From contig NZ_BEWG01000057.1 of assembly GCF_002723835.1 (NCBI RefSeq), forward strand, positions 40,366-104,365: a stretch of 64,000 bases of DNA. The letters are read 5' to 3'. The position numbers and the translations under genes were made by a program. The notes below the pieces were generated by a model. That model ran no database searches, was not told the origin of the DNA, and saw only the letters and a program-made list of their open reading frames with translations. Below, piece by piece: positions 10,097 through 19,301 of the stretch (its first letter is position 1; every line of letters starts with the position of its first letter). The DNA comes from Mycobacterium sp. shizuoka-1. Its GTDB lineage: Bacteria > Actinomycetota > Actinomycetes > Mycobacteriales > Mycobacteriaceae.

Positions 10097-11065
10097 ATGT
10101 TGGCAGAGCTCAATGTGTTCGAGCGCGACGGCGAATGGTTGCGATGCGCTCTGCACGCACACTCCACCGTCAGTGACGGTGACCTGCCACCCAAGGCGGT
10201 GGCCCGCCAGTACGCGACCGCGGGCTTCGATGTCTTGGCCCTCACCGACCATTGGCGGCTGGCGACGGTCGACGGTGTCCCGGAGATCCTGACGGTTCCG
10301 GCGGCCGAGCTCACCGCCGATCTGGGCCCGGTGGGCTGGACCGCCGATGTGCTGGTGTACGGCATCAGCGACATCCCCGACGATCCCGGCGGTGACCGCC
10401 GCAACTGGTTGGTCAACACCGAGGAACACTGGGAACAGCGCACTTTCCCGTCAGTCGAGGCGTGCGCGGCCTGGGCCCATGACCAGGGCGGAGTGGCCTA
10501 CCTTGCCCATCCGTACTGGACGGGAGCGGGCTCGGATGCCTTCGACGACGCCCCGCATCTGGCCGGTGTGGAGATCTTCAACGGGAGTGCCGAGTACGAG
10601 GGTGGCCGGGGTGACTCCTCACTGCTGTGGGACGAGGCGTTGCAGCGCGGGCTTGCGCTGCACGCCATCGCCACCGACGACTCGCACATGCCGCTGTTCG
10701 ACATCGGGCTGGCGTGGACGTGGGTGAAGGTGGCCGAACGCACCCCGGAAGCGGTGGTCCGGGCTCTTCGGGCCGGCGACTCGTATGCCTCCAGCGGACC
10801 GGCGATCCTCGAGGTCCACACCGACGACGGCGGCGTCGAGGTCAGGTGCTCGCCGGCGCGCTCGATCCACGTCACCACCAGCAGGGAGAACGGGGCCAGC
10901 ATCACCGCGGGCCGCGGCGGCAGAAAGACCGGCAAAGTTTTCCAGACCGACGGGACAGGCATGATCACTCACGCACGAATCGAATACGACTTCGACACAG
11001 TCGAATATCTCCGGGTACGCGTCGTGGACGCCGCCGGCCATCAGGCTTGGACGAACGTCCTGTGA
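10097..11065 (+). CDS. PHP-domain metal-dependent hydrolase (CehA/McbA-like)
   Basis: A 322-residue PHP-superfamily protein, a fold that uses a cluster of divalent metals to hydrolyse phosphoesters or, in the CehA/McbA branch, other ester bonds. Metal-binding motifs are LHAHSTVSDG (HxH), ALTDHW, YLAHPYW and ATDDSHMP. The last ~90 residues form a beta-rich tail. It is cytoplasmic by sequence, with no signal peptide. Its TGA overlaps the GTG of the next gene, and all six genes to 16582 overlap or abut, so it is very probably co-expressed with a peptide-type ABC importer and may process the imported compound. The substrate cannot be assigned from sequence. Confidence 0.8.
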   Translation: MLAELNVFERDGEWLRCALHAHSTVSDGDLPPKAVARQYATAGFDVLALTDHWRLATVDGVPEILTVPAAELTADLGPVGWTADVLVYGISDIPDDPGGDRRNWLVNTEEHWEQRTFPSVEACAAWAHDQGGVAYLAHPYWTGAGSDAFDDAPHLAGVEIFNGSAEYEGGRGDSSLLWDEALQRGLALHAIATDDSHMPLFDIGLAWTWVKVAERTPEAVVRALRAGDSYASSGPAILEVHTDDGGVEVRCSPARSIHVTTSRENGASITAGRGGRKTGKVFQTDGTGMITHARIEYDFDTVEYLRVRVVDAAGHQAWTNVL

Positions 11066-12735
11066 GCGCGCGCCTCACTGCCATCGGGCGTCGCGTCGTC
11101 GCGGTGCTGGCCACCGCCGCGGTGCTGGCGACCGGATGTTCGTCGAATTCCGCGAAGGGTACCGACAGCGTGCTGACCATCGGCACGACGTACTACATCT
11201 CGTCGCTGAACCCGTTCGTGGGCATCGAAACCCAGGACAGCACAGCGTATTCGATGCTCTACCCCCAGTTGGTCCAATACGGCCCCGGCCTCAAGCTGGA
11301 GGGGGATTGGGCCAAAGACTGGACCGAATCGCCGGACGGGCACACCATCACCTTCACGCTGAAGGAGGGCAAGTGGTCCGACGGTCAGCCGCTGACCGCC
11401 GATGACGCCGTGTGGACCATCGACACCATTCGCAAGTACTCCCAGGGCGCCACCGCGTCGATGGCCAAAGTCCTTGCCGGAGTGGCATCCGCCGACGCTC
11501 CCGACCCGCACACCCTGGTCATCCACTATGAGCAGCCGATGGGCCCGGCGATGGCCAACCTCGAGCAGATGTATGTGCTGCCCAAACACATCTGGCAGAC
11601 CCATGCGACCGGAGACGGCGGTTCGGGCCTGACCGATTTCAAGCCCGAACAGCAGCTACCGGTGGTCGCGGGCGGTCCCTTCACGGTCACCAAGTACGAA
11701 GACAAGGGCACCACGGTCTTCACACCCAATCCGAACTTCTACGGTCCCAAGCCGCATGCCTCGGCAGTGGCGTTGACCTACTACACCAACCCGACCGCGC
11801 TGATCGCGGACTTGAAGGCCGGCCGACTCGGGTTCGTCGACAACATCCCGTTCAAGGATGCCGCCCAACTGAAATCCGTCCCGGGCATCACCGTCGCGAG
11901 CCAGCCCGGCAACGAGGTGACCAATCTTGGCTTCAACTCCAGCGACGCCAGGAAGCTCAACCGTGAACTGCTCAACCCCACCCTGCGGGAGGCGTTCGAA
12001 TACGCGCTGCCCCGCGAGCAGATCGTCGGCACCGTCTTCGGCGGCGAGGCCAAGCCGTGGGCCAACATCCTGTCCGGCTGGTCCGGTGACTGGGTCAATC
12101 CCGATGTCAAGCCGCTGCCCAACGACGTCGACAAGGCCAACCAGATCCTGGACTCGCTGGGTTACAAGCGCGGTCCGGACGGCGTGCGGGTGGTGCCGGC
12201 GACCACCGGTGACAAAGCGCAACCCGAGCATCCGATGCGCTACTCCGTCATCGTTCCCAACGACACCGACTACGACGGCCACCTGCAGTTCACGCTGCTC
12301 AAGAGTGCTTTCGAGAAGGTCGGTGTCGACCTCACCGAGAAGTCCGGTGGTGACGGCACACAGGCCTATGCGCTGATCACCGGGCCTGACGGTAAGTACG
12401 AGGACACCGACATGTTCACCTGGTACTGGCATCCCTACATCGACCCGGACTTCAACCTCGGTGTGGTCACCACCAGCGAGCTGGGCAACAACAGCGACAC
12501 CGGATGGAGCAATCCCGCCTACGACGCCCTCTACGAGCAGCAGCGCACCACGGTCGACCCCGCCGCACGCCGGGCGCTGGTGTGGCAGGCCGAGGCCGAG
12601 ATCGCCGGCGCCAGGCCCTACATCCAGATCGTGGAGACCAACCTGGTCACCGCCAGTTCGAACGGCTGGAGCGGATTCGAGCCGGAGCTGTTCACCCTGG
12701 GTAAGGCCTACTACACCAGCCCGAAACGGGATTGA
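11062..12735 (+). CDS. ABC transporter substrate-binding lipoprotein (peptide/opine family 5)
   Basis: A 557-residue extracellular solute receptor of SBP family 5 (DppA/OppA-like). The N-terminus has basic residues, a hydrophobic stretch and the lipobox LATGC, so the mature protein should be lipid-anchored at about Cys24. The mature part shows family features such as TFTLKEGKWSDGQPLTADDAVWT. The GTG start overlaps the TGA of the PHP gene (GTGA), indicating translational coupling. It is followed directly by two permeases and two ATPases. Family 5 receptors bind peptides, nickel, opines or sugars; the sequence does not say which. Confidence 0.9.
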   Translation: MSARLTAIGRRVVAVLATAAVLATGCSSNSAKGTDSVLTIGTTYYISSLNPFVGIETQDSTAYSMLYPQLVQYGPGLKLEGDWAKDWTESPDGHTITFTLKEGKWSDGQPLTADDAVWTIDTIRKYSQGATASMAKVLAGVASADAPDPHTLVIHYEQPMGPAMANLEQMYVLPKHIWQTHATGDGGSGLTDFKPEQQLPVVAGGPFTVTKYEDKGTTVFTPNPNFYGPKPHASAVALTYYTNPTALIADLKAGRLGFVDNIPFKDAAQLKSVPGITVASQPGNEVTNLGFNSSDARKLNRELLNPTLREAFEYALPREQIVGTVFGGEAKPWANILSGWSGDWVNPDVKPLPNDVDKANQILDSLGYKRGPDGVRVVPATTGDKAQPEHPMRYSVIVPNDTDYDGHLQFTLLKSAFEKVGVDLTEKSGGDGTQAYALITGPDGKYEDTDMFTWYWHPYIDPDFNLGVVTTSELGNNSDTGWSNPAYDALYEQQRTTVDPAARRALVWQAEAEIAGARPYIQIVETNLVTASSNGWSGFEPELFTLGKAYYTSPKRD

Positions 12736-13715
12736 TGGCCGCACTGAACCGTGCCTGGTTCGCCCTGGTCACCGTGTTCGTCGCCGCGACGATCAACTTC
12801 TTCCTGTTCCGGGTGATGCCGGGCAACGCGGTCTCGGCGTTGCGCTGCCGCAGCTGCACTCCCCAGCTGCGCCAGGCCTTACTGGAGCGGTACGGGCTCG
12901 ACGAGCCATTGCCGGTGCAGTTCGTCCGGTATTTGGCCCAGCTGGCACGTGGCGATCTCGGTATCAGTCTGGCGACCGGAAAGCCGGTGTGGCAGGCCAT
13001 CATCGGGCCCTTGGTCAACACCTTGCCGATGCTGGTCGCGGGCACGCTCATCGCGCTGATTCTCGGTGTGGTCAGCGGCGTGGTCTCGGCCTGGCGGCGC
13101 GGCACCGTCCTGGACTCCGCATCGCAGTGGACCGGCCTGGCCTGTTACGCGATGCCGACCCAGTGGATCGGCTTGCTGGTGGTGTTCTACGTCGCGGCGG
13201 CGGTGGGGCTTCCGGCGGTGGGTATCCAGAGCGCCACACTCGACGTCCTCGGTGAACCGTCCACCTGGGATCTGTTGGTGGACCGCACCCAGCACCTGAT
13301 CCTGCCGGCGCTGACCCTGGGGATCGGATGTTATGGCCAGTACGCCATCGTCGTGCGCTCGGCGATGCTGGAAACCCTTGGGGAGGACTACATCCTCACC
13401 GCGCGTGCCAAGGGGTTGCGGGACTGGACCATCGTCCGCCGGCACGCATTCGGCAACGCGATGCTGCCGTTGGTGACGATCGTGGCGCTTTCGGCCGGCT
13501 CGATCGTCGCCGGCGCCATCGTCGTCGAAGACGTGTTCAGTTATCCCGGAATCGGATTCGCCGCCGTCGACGCCATCAACAAACGGGACTACCCGGTGCT
13601 GCAAGGCATCTTCCTGTTGCTGACGGTGGCGGTCGTCGTGGCGAATCTGGTCGCCGACCTCATCTATGTCCGTCTTGACCCGAGGATCGCCCATGGTCGC
13701 CTCGCTGCCCGCTGA
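12735..13715 (+). CDS. ABC transporter permease, DppB-like
   Basis: The first inner-membrane subunit of the importer, 326 residues with about six membrane helices. Its N-terminus (one helix followed by FFLFRVMPGNAV) and the conserved region LPALTLGIGCYGQYA are typical of DppB/OppB. The EAA cytoplasmic loop is around ARAKGLRDWTIVRRHAFGNA. ATG 12735 shares one base with the TGA of the receptor gene. The heterodimeric partner is the next gene. Confidence 0.9.
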   Translation: MAALNRAWFALVTVFVAATINFFLFRVMPGNAVSALRCRSCTPQLRQALLERYGLDEPLPVQFVRYLAQLARGDLGISLATGKPVWQAIIGPLVNTLPMLVAGTLIALILGVVSGVVSAWRRGTVLDSASQWTGLACYAMPTQWIGLLVVFYVAAAVGLPAVGIQSATLDVLGEPSTWDLLVDRTQHLILPALTLGIGCYGQYAIVVRSAMLETLGEDYILTARAKGLRDWTIVRRHAFGNAMLPLVTIVALSAGSIVAGAIVVEDVFSYPGIGFAAVDAINKRDYPVLQGIFLLLTVAVVVANLVADLIYVRLDPRIAHGRLAAR

Positions 13716-14634
13716 CCGCGCCGACGGTGTCCCGAAGCGGACTGGAACTCTGCGGCGTCTGGTCAGCGGTAACCGTCAGACCCTGGTCGGCCTGGGTGCC
13801 TTGGGGGTGTTCGCCGTCGTCGCGCTCACCGCCTCGCTCATCGCGCCAACCGGGATAAACACCCAGTTCTCCAACGGATTCGCCGCACCCAGCGGTGCTC
13901 ACCCGCTCGGGCTGGACGGTGGCGGCTTCGACGTGCTGACCAGGCTGGTGCACGGCGCCCGTACCTCGCTGCTCGTCGGCTCGGTCGCGGCGCTGGTGGG
14001 CATGCTGATCGGTGGTGTGATCGGCGTGCTGGCAGGGTATTTCGGTGGCCGCACCGACGGGTTGCTGATGCGGATCACCGACTACTTCCTGGTCATCCCC
14101 GACATCCCGCTGATGATCGTCGCCGCGGCGGTGTTCGGCCAGAACCTGACCAACATCGTCATCGTCATCGGACTGGTGTACTGGGCGTCGACCGCACGGC
14201 TGATCCGGGCCCAGGTGATGTCGGTGCGGCAGCGCACCTTCGTGCGCCGGGTCGAGGCCATGGGTGCCTCGCCGCTGTCCGTGCTGACTCGCCACGTCGT
14301 CCCGCACGTGCTGCCGCTACTGGTCGCCAACACCGTTCTGATGGTGGCGAATGCGATCTTCGCGGAGACCTACATCAGCTTCCTCGGGCTGGGCGATCCC
14401 TCGGTGGTGTCATGGGGGCGGATGATCCAGGACGCGCTCGATCAGGGTGCGGTGCTGGCCGGAGCCTGGTGGGTGGTGTTGCCTCCGGGCCTGGCCGTGA
14501 CGATGGTGGTGCTGGCAGCCACCGTGGCCGGGCAAGGCATGGAGGACACTCTCAACCCGCGGTTGAAGGTCGGACATCTGGCGGTGCGCCGGTTCCGGGT
14601 CCGGCCACTGCACGGCCGACTGGCGAACGCGTGA
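13693..14634 (+). CDS. ABC transporter permease, DppC-like
   Basis: The second permease subunit, 313 residues. It has the DppC-type N-terminal helix and extracellular loop (AHPLGLDGGGFDVLTRLVHGART) and the EAA loop VEAMGASPLSVLTRHVVPHVLP that docks with the ATPases. The ATG at 13693 has GAGGA at 13682-13686; an ATG at 13666 is an alternative that would overlap the upstream gene by 50 nt instead of 23. Its TGA overlaps the GTG of the following ATPase gene. Confidence 0.88.
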   Translation: MVASLPADRADGVPKRTGTLRRLVSGNRQTLVGLGALGVFAVVALTASLIAPTGINTQFSNGFAAPSGAHPLGLDGGGFDVLTRLVHGARTSLLVGSVAALVGMLIGGVIGVLAGYFGGRTDGLLMRITDYFLVIPDIPLMIVAAAVFGQNLTNIVIVIGLVYWASTARLIRAQVMSVRQRTFVRRVEAMGASPLSVLTRHVVPHVLPLLVANTVLMVANAIFAETYISFLGLGDPSVVSWGRMIQDALDQGAVLAGAWWVVLPPGLAVTMVVLAATVAGQGMEDTLNPRLKVGHLAVRRFRVRPLHGRLANA

Positions 14635-15599
14635 GACCGCCACTGTTGCAGGTGCGCGATCTGTGCGTCGAATTCGACTCGGGTACAGGGAAAGTTGCGG
14701 CTGTCCGCGGCGTCACGTTCACTCTCGCCGAACGAAGCAGGCTGGGCATCGTGGGCGAGTCGGGGTGCGGCAAGTCGACTGCGGTGCTCGCGGTGATGGG
14801 TCTGCTGCCCCCGAACGCCGAGGTGTCCGGGGAGGTGCTGCTCGACGGAGTCGACATCCTGGCCGGCGGCGATGCCGGCATGCGCCGGCATCGCTGGCGA
14901 GACATCGCGATGGTGTTCCAGGGCGCGATGAACGCCTTCAACCCGGTGCGCACGGTCGGTGAGCAGATCGCCGAACCGATTCGCCTGCACCAGAACAGCA
15001 GCCGTCGTCACGCTGCCGAGCGAGTGCGTGAACTGCTCGAACTGGTCGGCATCGGCGCCCGGCGGGCGACGCACTATCCGCACGAGTTCTCCGGCGGTAT
15101 GCGGCAGCGGGCCGCGCTGGCGATGGCGTTGGCGTGCGGACCGAAGGTGCTGCTGGCCGACGAACCGACCACCGCGCTGGATGTGATCGTCCAGGCCGAG
15201 GTCTTGGAGCTGCTGCGCACAGTCACCGATCAGCTCGGGGTGGCGCTGGTGTTCATCAGCCACGACCTACCCGCGGTCGCGCAGGTCGCCGAGCGGGTGG
15301 CGGTGATGTACGGGGGCCGCATCGTGGAGGAGGGCCCGGTGGGCAGCCTGCTCACCGGCCCGCGACATCCGTACACCACCGCGTTGGTTTCAGCCATCCC
15401 GAACCCGATGTCGGATACCGGGATGCGCTCGATACCCGGTGAACCACCCAGGCTCGACACCCCGTTCACCGGGTGTGCCTATGCGCCCCGCTGTCCCCGC
15501 GCCGACGACCGTTGCCGAGAGCTCGAGCCCGCCGTCCGGTCGCACGGTGTCCACACTGTCGCATGCCATCTCGTGTCGCAGACCGAGGTGTCGCGATGA
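14631..15599 (+). CDS. ABC transporter ATP-binding protein, DppD-like
   Basis: The first ATPase subunit, 322 residues. It shows Walker A GESGCGKSTAVLA, the signature FSGGMRQRAALA, Walker B VLLADEPTTALD and H-loop ISHDLPAV. The C-terminal oligopeptide-transporter extension ends in the cysteine-containing GCAYAPRCPRADDRC typical of DppD/OppD. Its GTG start overlaps the stop of the permease gene. Upstream in-frame codons run through the permease gene and are rejected. Confidence 0.92.
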   Translation: MRPPLLQVRDLCVEFDSGTGKVAAVRGVTFTLAERSRLGIVGESGCGKSTAVLAVMGLLPPNAEVSGEVLLDGVDILAGGDAGMRRHRWRDIAMVFQGAMNAFNPVRTVGEQIAEPIRLHQNSSRRHAAERVRELLELVGIGARRATHYPHEFSGGMRQRAALAMALACGPKVLLADEPTTALDVIVQAEVLELLRTVTDQLGVALVFISHDLPAVAQVAERVAVMYGGRIVEEGPVGSLLTGPRHPYTTALVSAIPNPMSDTGMRSIPGEPPRLDTPFTGCAYAPRCPRADDRCRELEPAVRSHGVHTVACHLVSQTEVSR

Positions 15600-16582
15600 G
15601 CGCCCCGCTGCTGCAGCTGTCGGACGTGACCGTGCGCTATCCGGTGGGGGCAGCCGGGTTGTTCGGTCGCCGCCGCTCGGTGGTGCACGCCGTCGAACAG
15701 GTGTCGCTGAGCGTGGCCGCCGGCGAAATCGTGGCGCTGGTCGGCGAATCCGGTTGCGGCAAAAGCACGGTCGCACGCACGATTGCGGGTGTTCAACGGG
15801 TCAGCGGCGGACAGGTGTGTTTCGAGGGAACCGATCTGGCTCGACTGACCGGTTCCGCGTTGCAACCGTATCGCCGGGCGATTCAACTGGTGCATCAAGA
15901 TCCCTACGATTCGCTGGACCCGCGGATGACGGTGCGTTCGATCGTCTCCGAAGGGCTGCGGATCCACCGGGTCCCGCGTGGTGACCGCGATGCCGTGGTG
16001 CGGCGGGCGCTGGAGCGGGTGGGACTGTCACCGGCGCGCTGGGTGCTCGACCGGTTCCCCCACGAATTGTCCGGCGGGCAGCGGCAGCGGGTGGCCATCG
16101 CGGCGGCGGTGGCTTTGACACCGCGGCTGCTGGTCGCCGACGAGCCGGTCTCGATGCTCGACGTCTCGGTGCGGGCCAGCGTGCTCAACCTCATCGACGA
16201 TCTGCGCAGCGACGGCCTGGGCGTGCTGTTCATCACCCACGATCTGGCCAGTGCCGTCGTGCTGGCCGACCGCATTGCGGTGATGTACTTCGGGCGGATC
16301 GTGGAGGAGGGCCCGGCTCGGCAGGTGTTGCACCGGCCGGGCCATCCCTACACCCGGGCGCTGCTGTCGGCGATGCCGTCACCTGATCCGTCGGTGCGGA
16401 CCCGCCCTGCTGTGGTGCGCGGTGAACGGCCCGATGCCCTCAATCCGCCGCCCGGGTGTGCGTTCGGCTCGCGGTGCCCGGTGGCTCAGCCCGAATGCGC
16501 GGCGCAGATCCCGCCGTTGTCCACCGTGGCTGCCGGGCAGCGGGTCGCCTGTGTCGTGGCGTCGGCGGGCAACGAGGGCTGA
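15596..16582 (+). CDS. ABC transporter ATP-binding protein, DppF-like
   Basis: The second ATPase subunit, 328 residues. Walker A is GESGCGKSTVART, the signature LSGGQRQRVAIA, Walker B LLVADEPVSMLD and the H-loop ITHDLASAV. The C-terminal cysteine motif GCAFGSRCPVAQPEC matches the family. ATG overlaps the previous TGA (ATGA). It closes the six-gene operon that begins with the PHP hydrolase; ffh starts 45 nt later but has its own likely promoter. Confidence 0.92.
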   Translation: MSAPLLQLSDVTVRYPVGAAGLFGRRRSVVHAVEQVSLSVAAGEIVALVGESGCGKSTVARTIAGVQRVSGGQVCFEGTDLARLTGSALQPYRRAIQLVHQDPYDSLDPRMTVRSIVSEGLRIHRVPRGDRDAVVRRALERVGLSPARWVLDRFPHELSGGQRQRVAIAAAVALTPRLLVADEPVSMLDVSVRASVLNLIDDLRSDGLGVLFITHDLASAVVLADRIAVMYFGRIVEEGPARQVLHRPGHPYTRALLSAMPSPDPSVRTRPAVVRGERPDALNPPPGCAFGSRCPVAQPECAAQIPPLSTVAAGQRVACVVASAGNEG

Positions 16583-16615
16583 CGGGCATCGCGCCGGCGG
16601 TGGCGTCGTACCAGA

Positions 16616-16621
16616 TAGGCT
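16616..16621 (+). promoter_or_regulatory. -10 element of ffh, leaderless arrangement
   Basis: TAGGCT fits the mycobacterial TAnnnT -10 consensus and ends 6 nt before the ffh GTG at 16628. No Shine-Dalgarno lies between them, so transcription probably starts at the GTG itself. Confidence 0.5.
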
Positions 16622-16627
16622 TGCGCC

Positions 16628-18193
16628 GTGTTTGAATCCCTGTCCGACCGGTTGACCGGTGCGCTGGCCGGCCTGCGTGGCAAGGGCCGGCTGACCGACG
16701 CCGACATCGAAGCCACCACGCGCGAGATCCGCCTGGCGCTGCTCGAGGCCGACGTATCGCTGCCGGTGGTGCGCACGTTCGTCAACCGCATCAAAGAGCG
16801 GGCGCGCGGCGCGGAGGTGTCCGGCGCGCTCAACCCCGCCCAGCAGGTCGTCAAGATCGTCAACGAGGAGCTCATCGGCATCCTCGGTGGCGAGACCCGT
16901 CAGCTGGCGTTCGCCAAGAACCCGCCGACGGTGATCATGCTGGCCGGTCTGCAAGGCGCCGGTAAGACCACCCTGGCCGGCAAGCTCGCCAAATGGCTCA
17001 AGGGCCAGGGCCACACCCCGCTTTTGGTGGCCTGCGACCTGCAACGCCCCGGCGCAGTGAACCAGCTCAAGATTGTCGGTGAGCGCGCCGGCGTCACCGT
17101 GTTCGCGCCGCACCCGGGCACCGCACCCGACGCCGCCGACACCGAAGGCGCCGGCCCCGGCGACCCGGTCGCCGTCGCGGCCGCGGGCCTGGCCGAGGCG
17201 CAGAGCAAGCACTTCGACGTGGTGATCGTCGACACCGCGGGCCGCCTCGGCATCGACGACGTCCTGATGGCCCAGGCCGCTGCGATCCGCGACGCCGTGC
17301 ACCCCGACGAGACGTTGTTCGTCCTCGACGCCATGATCGGCCAGGACGCGGTGGCCACCGCCGAGGCCTTCGGCGCCGGCGTCGGGTTCACCGGCGTGGT
17401 GCTGACCAAGCTCGACGGCGACGCCCGAGGCGGTGCGGCGCTGTCGGTGCGCGAGGTCACCGGCGTGCCGATCCTGTTCGCCTCGACCGGTGAGAAGCTC
17501 GAGGATTTCGACGTCTTCCACCCAGACCGGATGGCCAGCCGCATCCTGGGCATGGGCGATGTGCTGAGCCTCATCGAGCAGGCCGAGCAGGTCTTCGATG
17601 CGCAGAAGGCCGAGGAGGCCGCGGCCAAGATCGGCTCGGGTGAGCTCACGCTGGAGGACTTCCTCGAGCAGATGCTGGCGATTCGCAAGATGGGGCCGAT
17701 CGGCAACCTGCTGGGCATGTTGCCCGGCGCCGGCCAGATGAAAGACGCCCTGGCCGCGGTCGACGACAAGCAACTCGACCGCTTGCAGGCCATCATCCGC
17801 GGGATGACCCCGCAGGAGCGGGCCGACCCGAAGATCATCAACGCCTCGCGCCGGCTGCGTATCGCCAACGGCTCCGGTGTCACGGTGTCCGAGGTCAACC
17901 AGCTCGTCGACCGTTTCTTCGAGGCGCGGAAGATGATGTCGCAGATGGCCGGTGCGATGGGCATGCCGTTCGGGCGGCGCTCGTCGAAGAAGGCGGCCAA
18001 GGGCAAGAACAAGCAGGCGGGCAAGAAGAAGGGTGGACGCGGGCCGACGCCGCCCAAGACCAATCCGTTGCTCGCCGGCGGTCTGCCGGGCGGGTTCCCG
18101 GATCTGTCCGGCATGCCGGAGGGGCTCAACGAGCTGCCGCCGGGTCTGGCCGATTTCGACCTGTCCAAGCTGAAGTTCCCGGGCAAGAACTAG
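16628..18193 (+). CDS. ffh: Signal recognition particle protein Ffh
   Basis: The GTPase subunit of SRP, binding 4.5S RNA and signal sequences. The 521 residues comprise the N domain, the G domain with GLQGAGKTTLAGKLA, DTAGRLGIDDVLM and TKLDGDARGGAAL, and the methionine-rich M domain (about 320-440), followed by a Lys/Gly/Pro-rich tail common in actinobacteria. The GTG start follows a TAGGCT -10 by 6 nt. It works with FtsY, encoded upstream at 3824. The downstream amidohydrolase gene begins one base after its stop. Confidence 0.97.
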   Translation: MFESLSDRLTGALAGLRGKGRLTDADIEATTREIRLALLEADVSLPVVRTFVNRIKERARGAEVSGALNPAQQVVKIVNEELIGILGGETRQLAFAKNPPTVIMLAGLQGAGKTTLAGKLAKWLKGQGHTPLLVACDLQRPGAVNQLKIVGERAGVTVFAPHPGTAPDAADTEGAGPGDPVAVAAAGLAEAQSKHFDVVIVDTAGRLGIDDVLMAQAAAIRDAVHPDETLFVLDAMIGQDAVATAEAFGAGVGFTGVVLTKLDGDARGGAALSVREVTGVPILFASTGEKLEDFDVFHPDRMASRILGMGDVLSLIEQAEQVFDAQKAEEAAAKIGSGELTLEDFLEQMLAIRKMGPIGNLLGMLPGAGQMKDALAAVDDKQLDRLQAIIRGMTPQERADPKIINASRRLRIANGSGVTVSEVNQLVDRFFEARKMMSQMAGAMGMPFGRRSSKKAAKGKNKQAGKKKGGRGPTPPKTNPLLAGGLPGGFPDLSGMPEGLNELPPGLADFDLSKLKFPGKN

Positions 18194-18194
18194 C

Positions 18195-19280
18195 GTGCCG
18201 GGCGGGCCGTTCCACGTCCGGGGCCGCAGCCTGCCCGACGGCGAGCCCGTCGAGTGGTGGATCGCCGACGGCGTGCTGCGCGCCGAGCCGGTTGCCGGTG
18301 CGCAGACCGTCTTTGACGGCGGCTGGATCCTGCCCGGTCTGGTCGACGCGCACTGCCATGTCGGGCTGGGCGAGCACGGCGAGATCCCGTTGGCCGACGC
18401 GATTGCCCAGGCCGAGGTGGAACGCGGCGTCGGTGCCCTGCTGCTGCGTGATTGCGGCTCGCCGACCGACACCCGCAGCCTCGACGACCACCACGACCTG
18501 CCCCAGATCATCCGGGCCGGCAAGCATCTGGCCCGGCCCAAGCGCTATTCGCACGGCTTTGCCATCGAGCTCGAAGACGAGTGGCAGCTGCCCGAGGCCC
18601 TGGCCGAACAGGCCAGGCGCGGCGACGGATGGGTCAAGCTCGTCGGCGATTGGATCGACCGGTCGGTGGGGGACCTGGCACCGCTGTGGTCCGACGACGT
18701 GCTGCGGGCGGCGATCGCGGCCGTGCACGACGAGGGCGCCCGCGTCACCGCGCACGTGTTCAGCGAGGACGCGCTGCCGGGTCTGATCAACGCCGGTATC
18801 GATTGCATCGAGCACGGCACGGGGCTGACCGACGACACGATCGCGATGATGGTCGAGCACGGCACCGCCCTGGTGCCGACCCTGATCAACATCGAGAACT
18901 TTCCCGGATTCGCCGACGCCGCAGGCAAATACCCAACCTACGCCGCCCACATGCGGGCCCTCTATGCCAGCTGCTATCCGCGGATGGCCGCCGCCCGGGA
19001 AGCCGGCGTGCCGATCTATGCCGGCAGCGATGCGGGCAGCACGATCGCGCACGGCCGGATCGCCGACGAGGTCGACGCCCTCAAACGCATCGGGATGAGC
19101 CCGACCGAGGCGCTGGGGGCGGCATGCTGGGATGCCCGCCGGTGGCTGGGCCGACCGGTCCTCGACGACGGCGCCCCAGCCGACCTGGTGTGCTTCACCG
19201 AGGACCCGCGCGGCGGTGCCGACGTGCTGGCCGACCCGGACCTGGTGATCCTGCGCGGGCGGGTTTACCGAACTCGCTGA
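18195..19280 (+). CDS. Amidohydrolase-family protein
   Basis: A 361-residue TIM-barrel metal hydrolase of the imidazolonepropionase/prolidase-like branch. Metal ligands are apparent as VDAHCHVG (HxH), TAHVFSE, CIEHGTGLTD and the aspartate in YAGSDAGSTIAHG. It starts with GTG one base after the ffh stop, so it is likely co-transcribed. The same gene pair occurs in M. tuberculosis (Rv2916c/Rv2915c), from memory. The substrate is unknown. Confidence 0.88.
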   Translation: MPGGPFHVRGRSLPDGEPVEWWIADGVLRAEPVAGAQTVFDGGWILPGLVDAHCHVGLGEHGEIPLADAIAQAEVERGVGALLLRDCGSPTDTRSLDDHHDLPQIIRAGKHLARPKRYSHGFAIELEDEWQLPEALAEQARRGDGWVKLVGDWIDRSVGDLAPLWSDDVLRAAIAAVHDEGARVTAHVFSEDALPGLINAGIDCIEHGTGLTDDTIAMMVEHGTALVPTLINIENFPGFADAAGKYPTYAAHMRALYASCYPRMAAAREAGVPIYAGSDAGSTIAHGRIADEVDALKRIGMSPTEALGAACWDARRWLGRPVLDDGAPADLVCFTEDPRGGADVLADPDLVILRGRVYRTR

Positions 19281-19301
19281 ACCCGCCCGCGACAGGGCAT
19301 C

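Noticed and set aside
16379-18541. 720-codon open frame on the minus strand
   Set aside because: It is antisense to ffh and the flanking genes; its composition reflects third-codon GC bias and no domain is visible.
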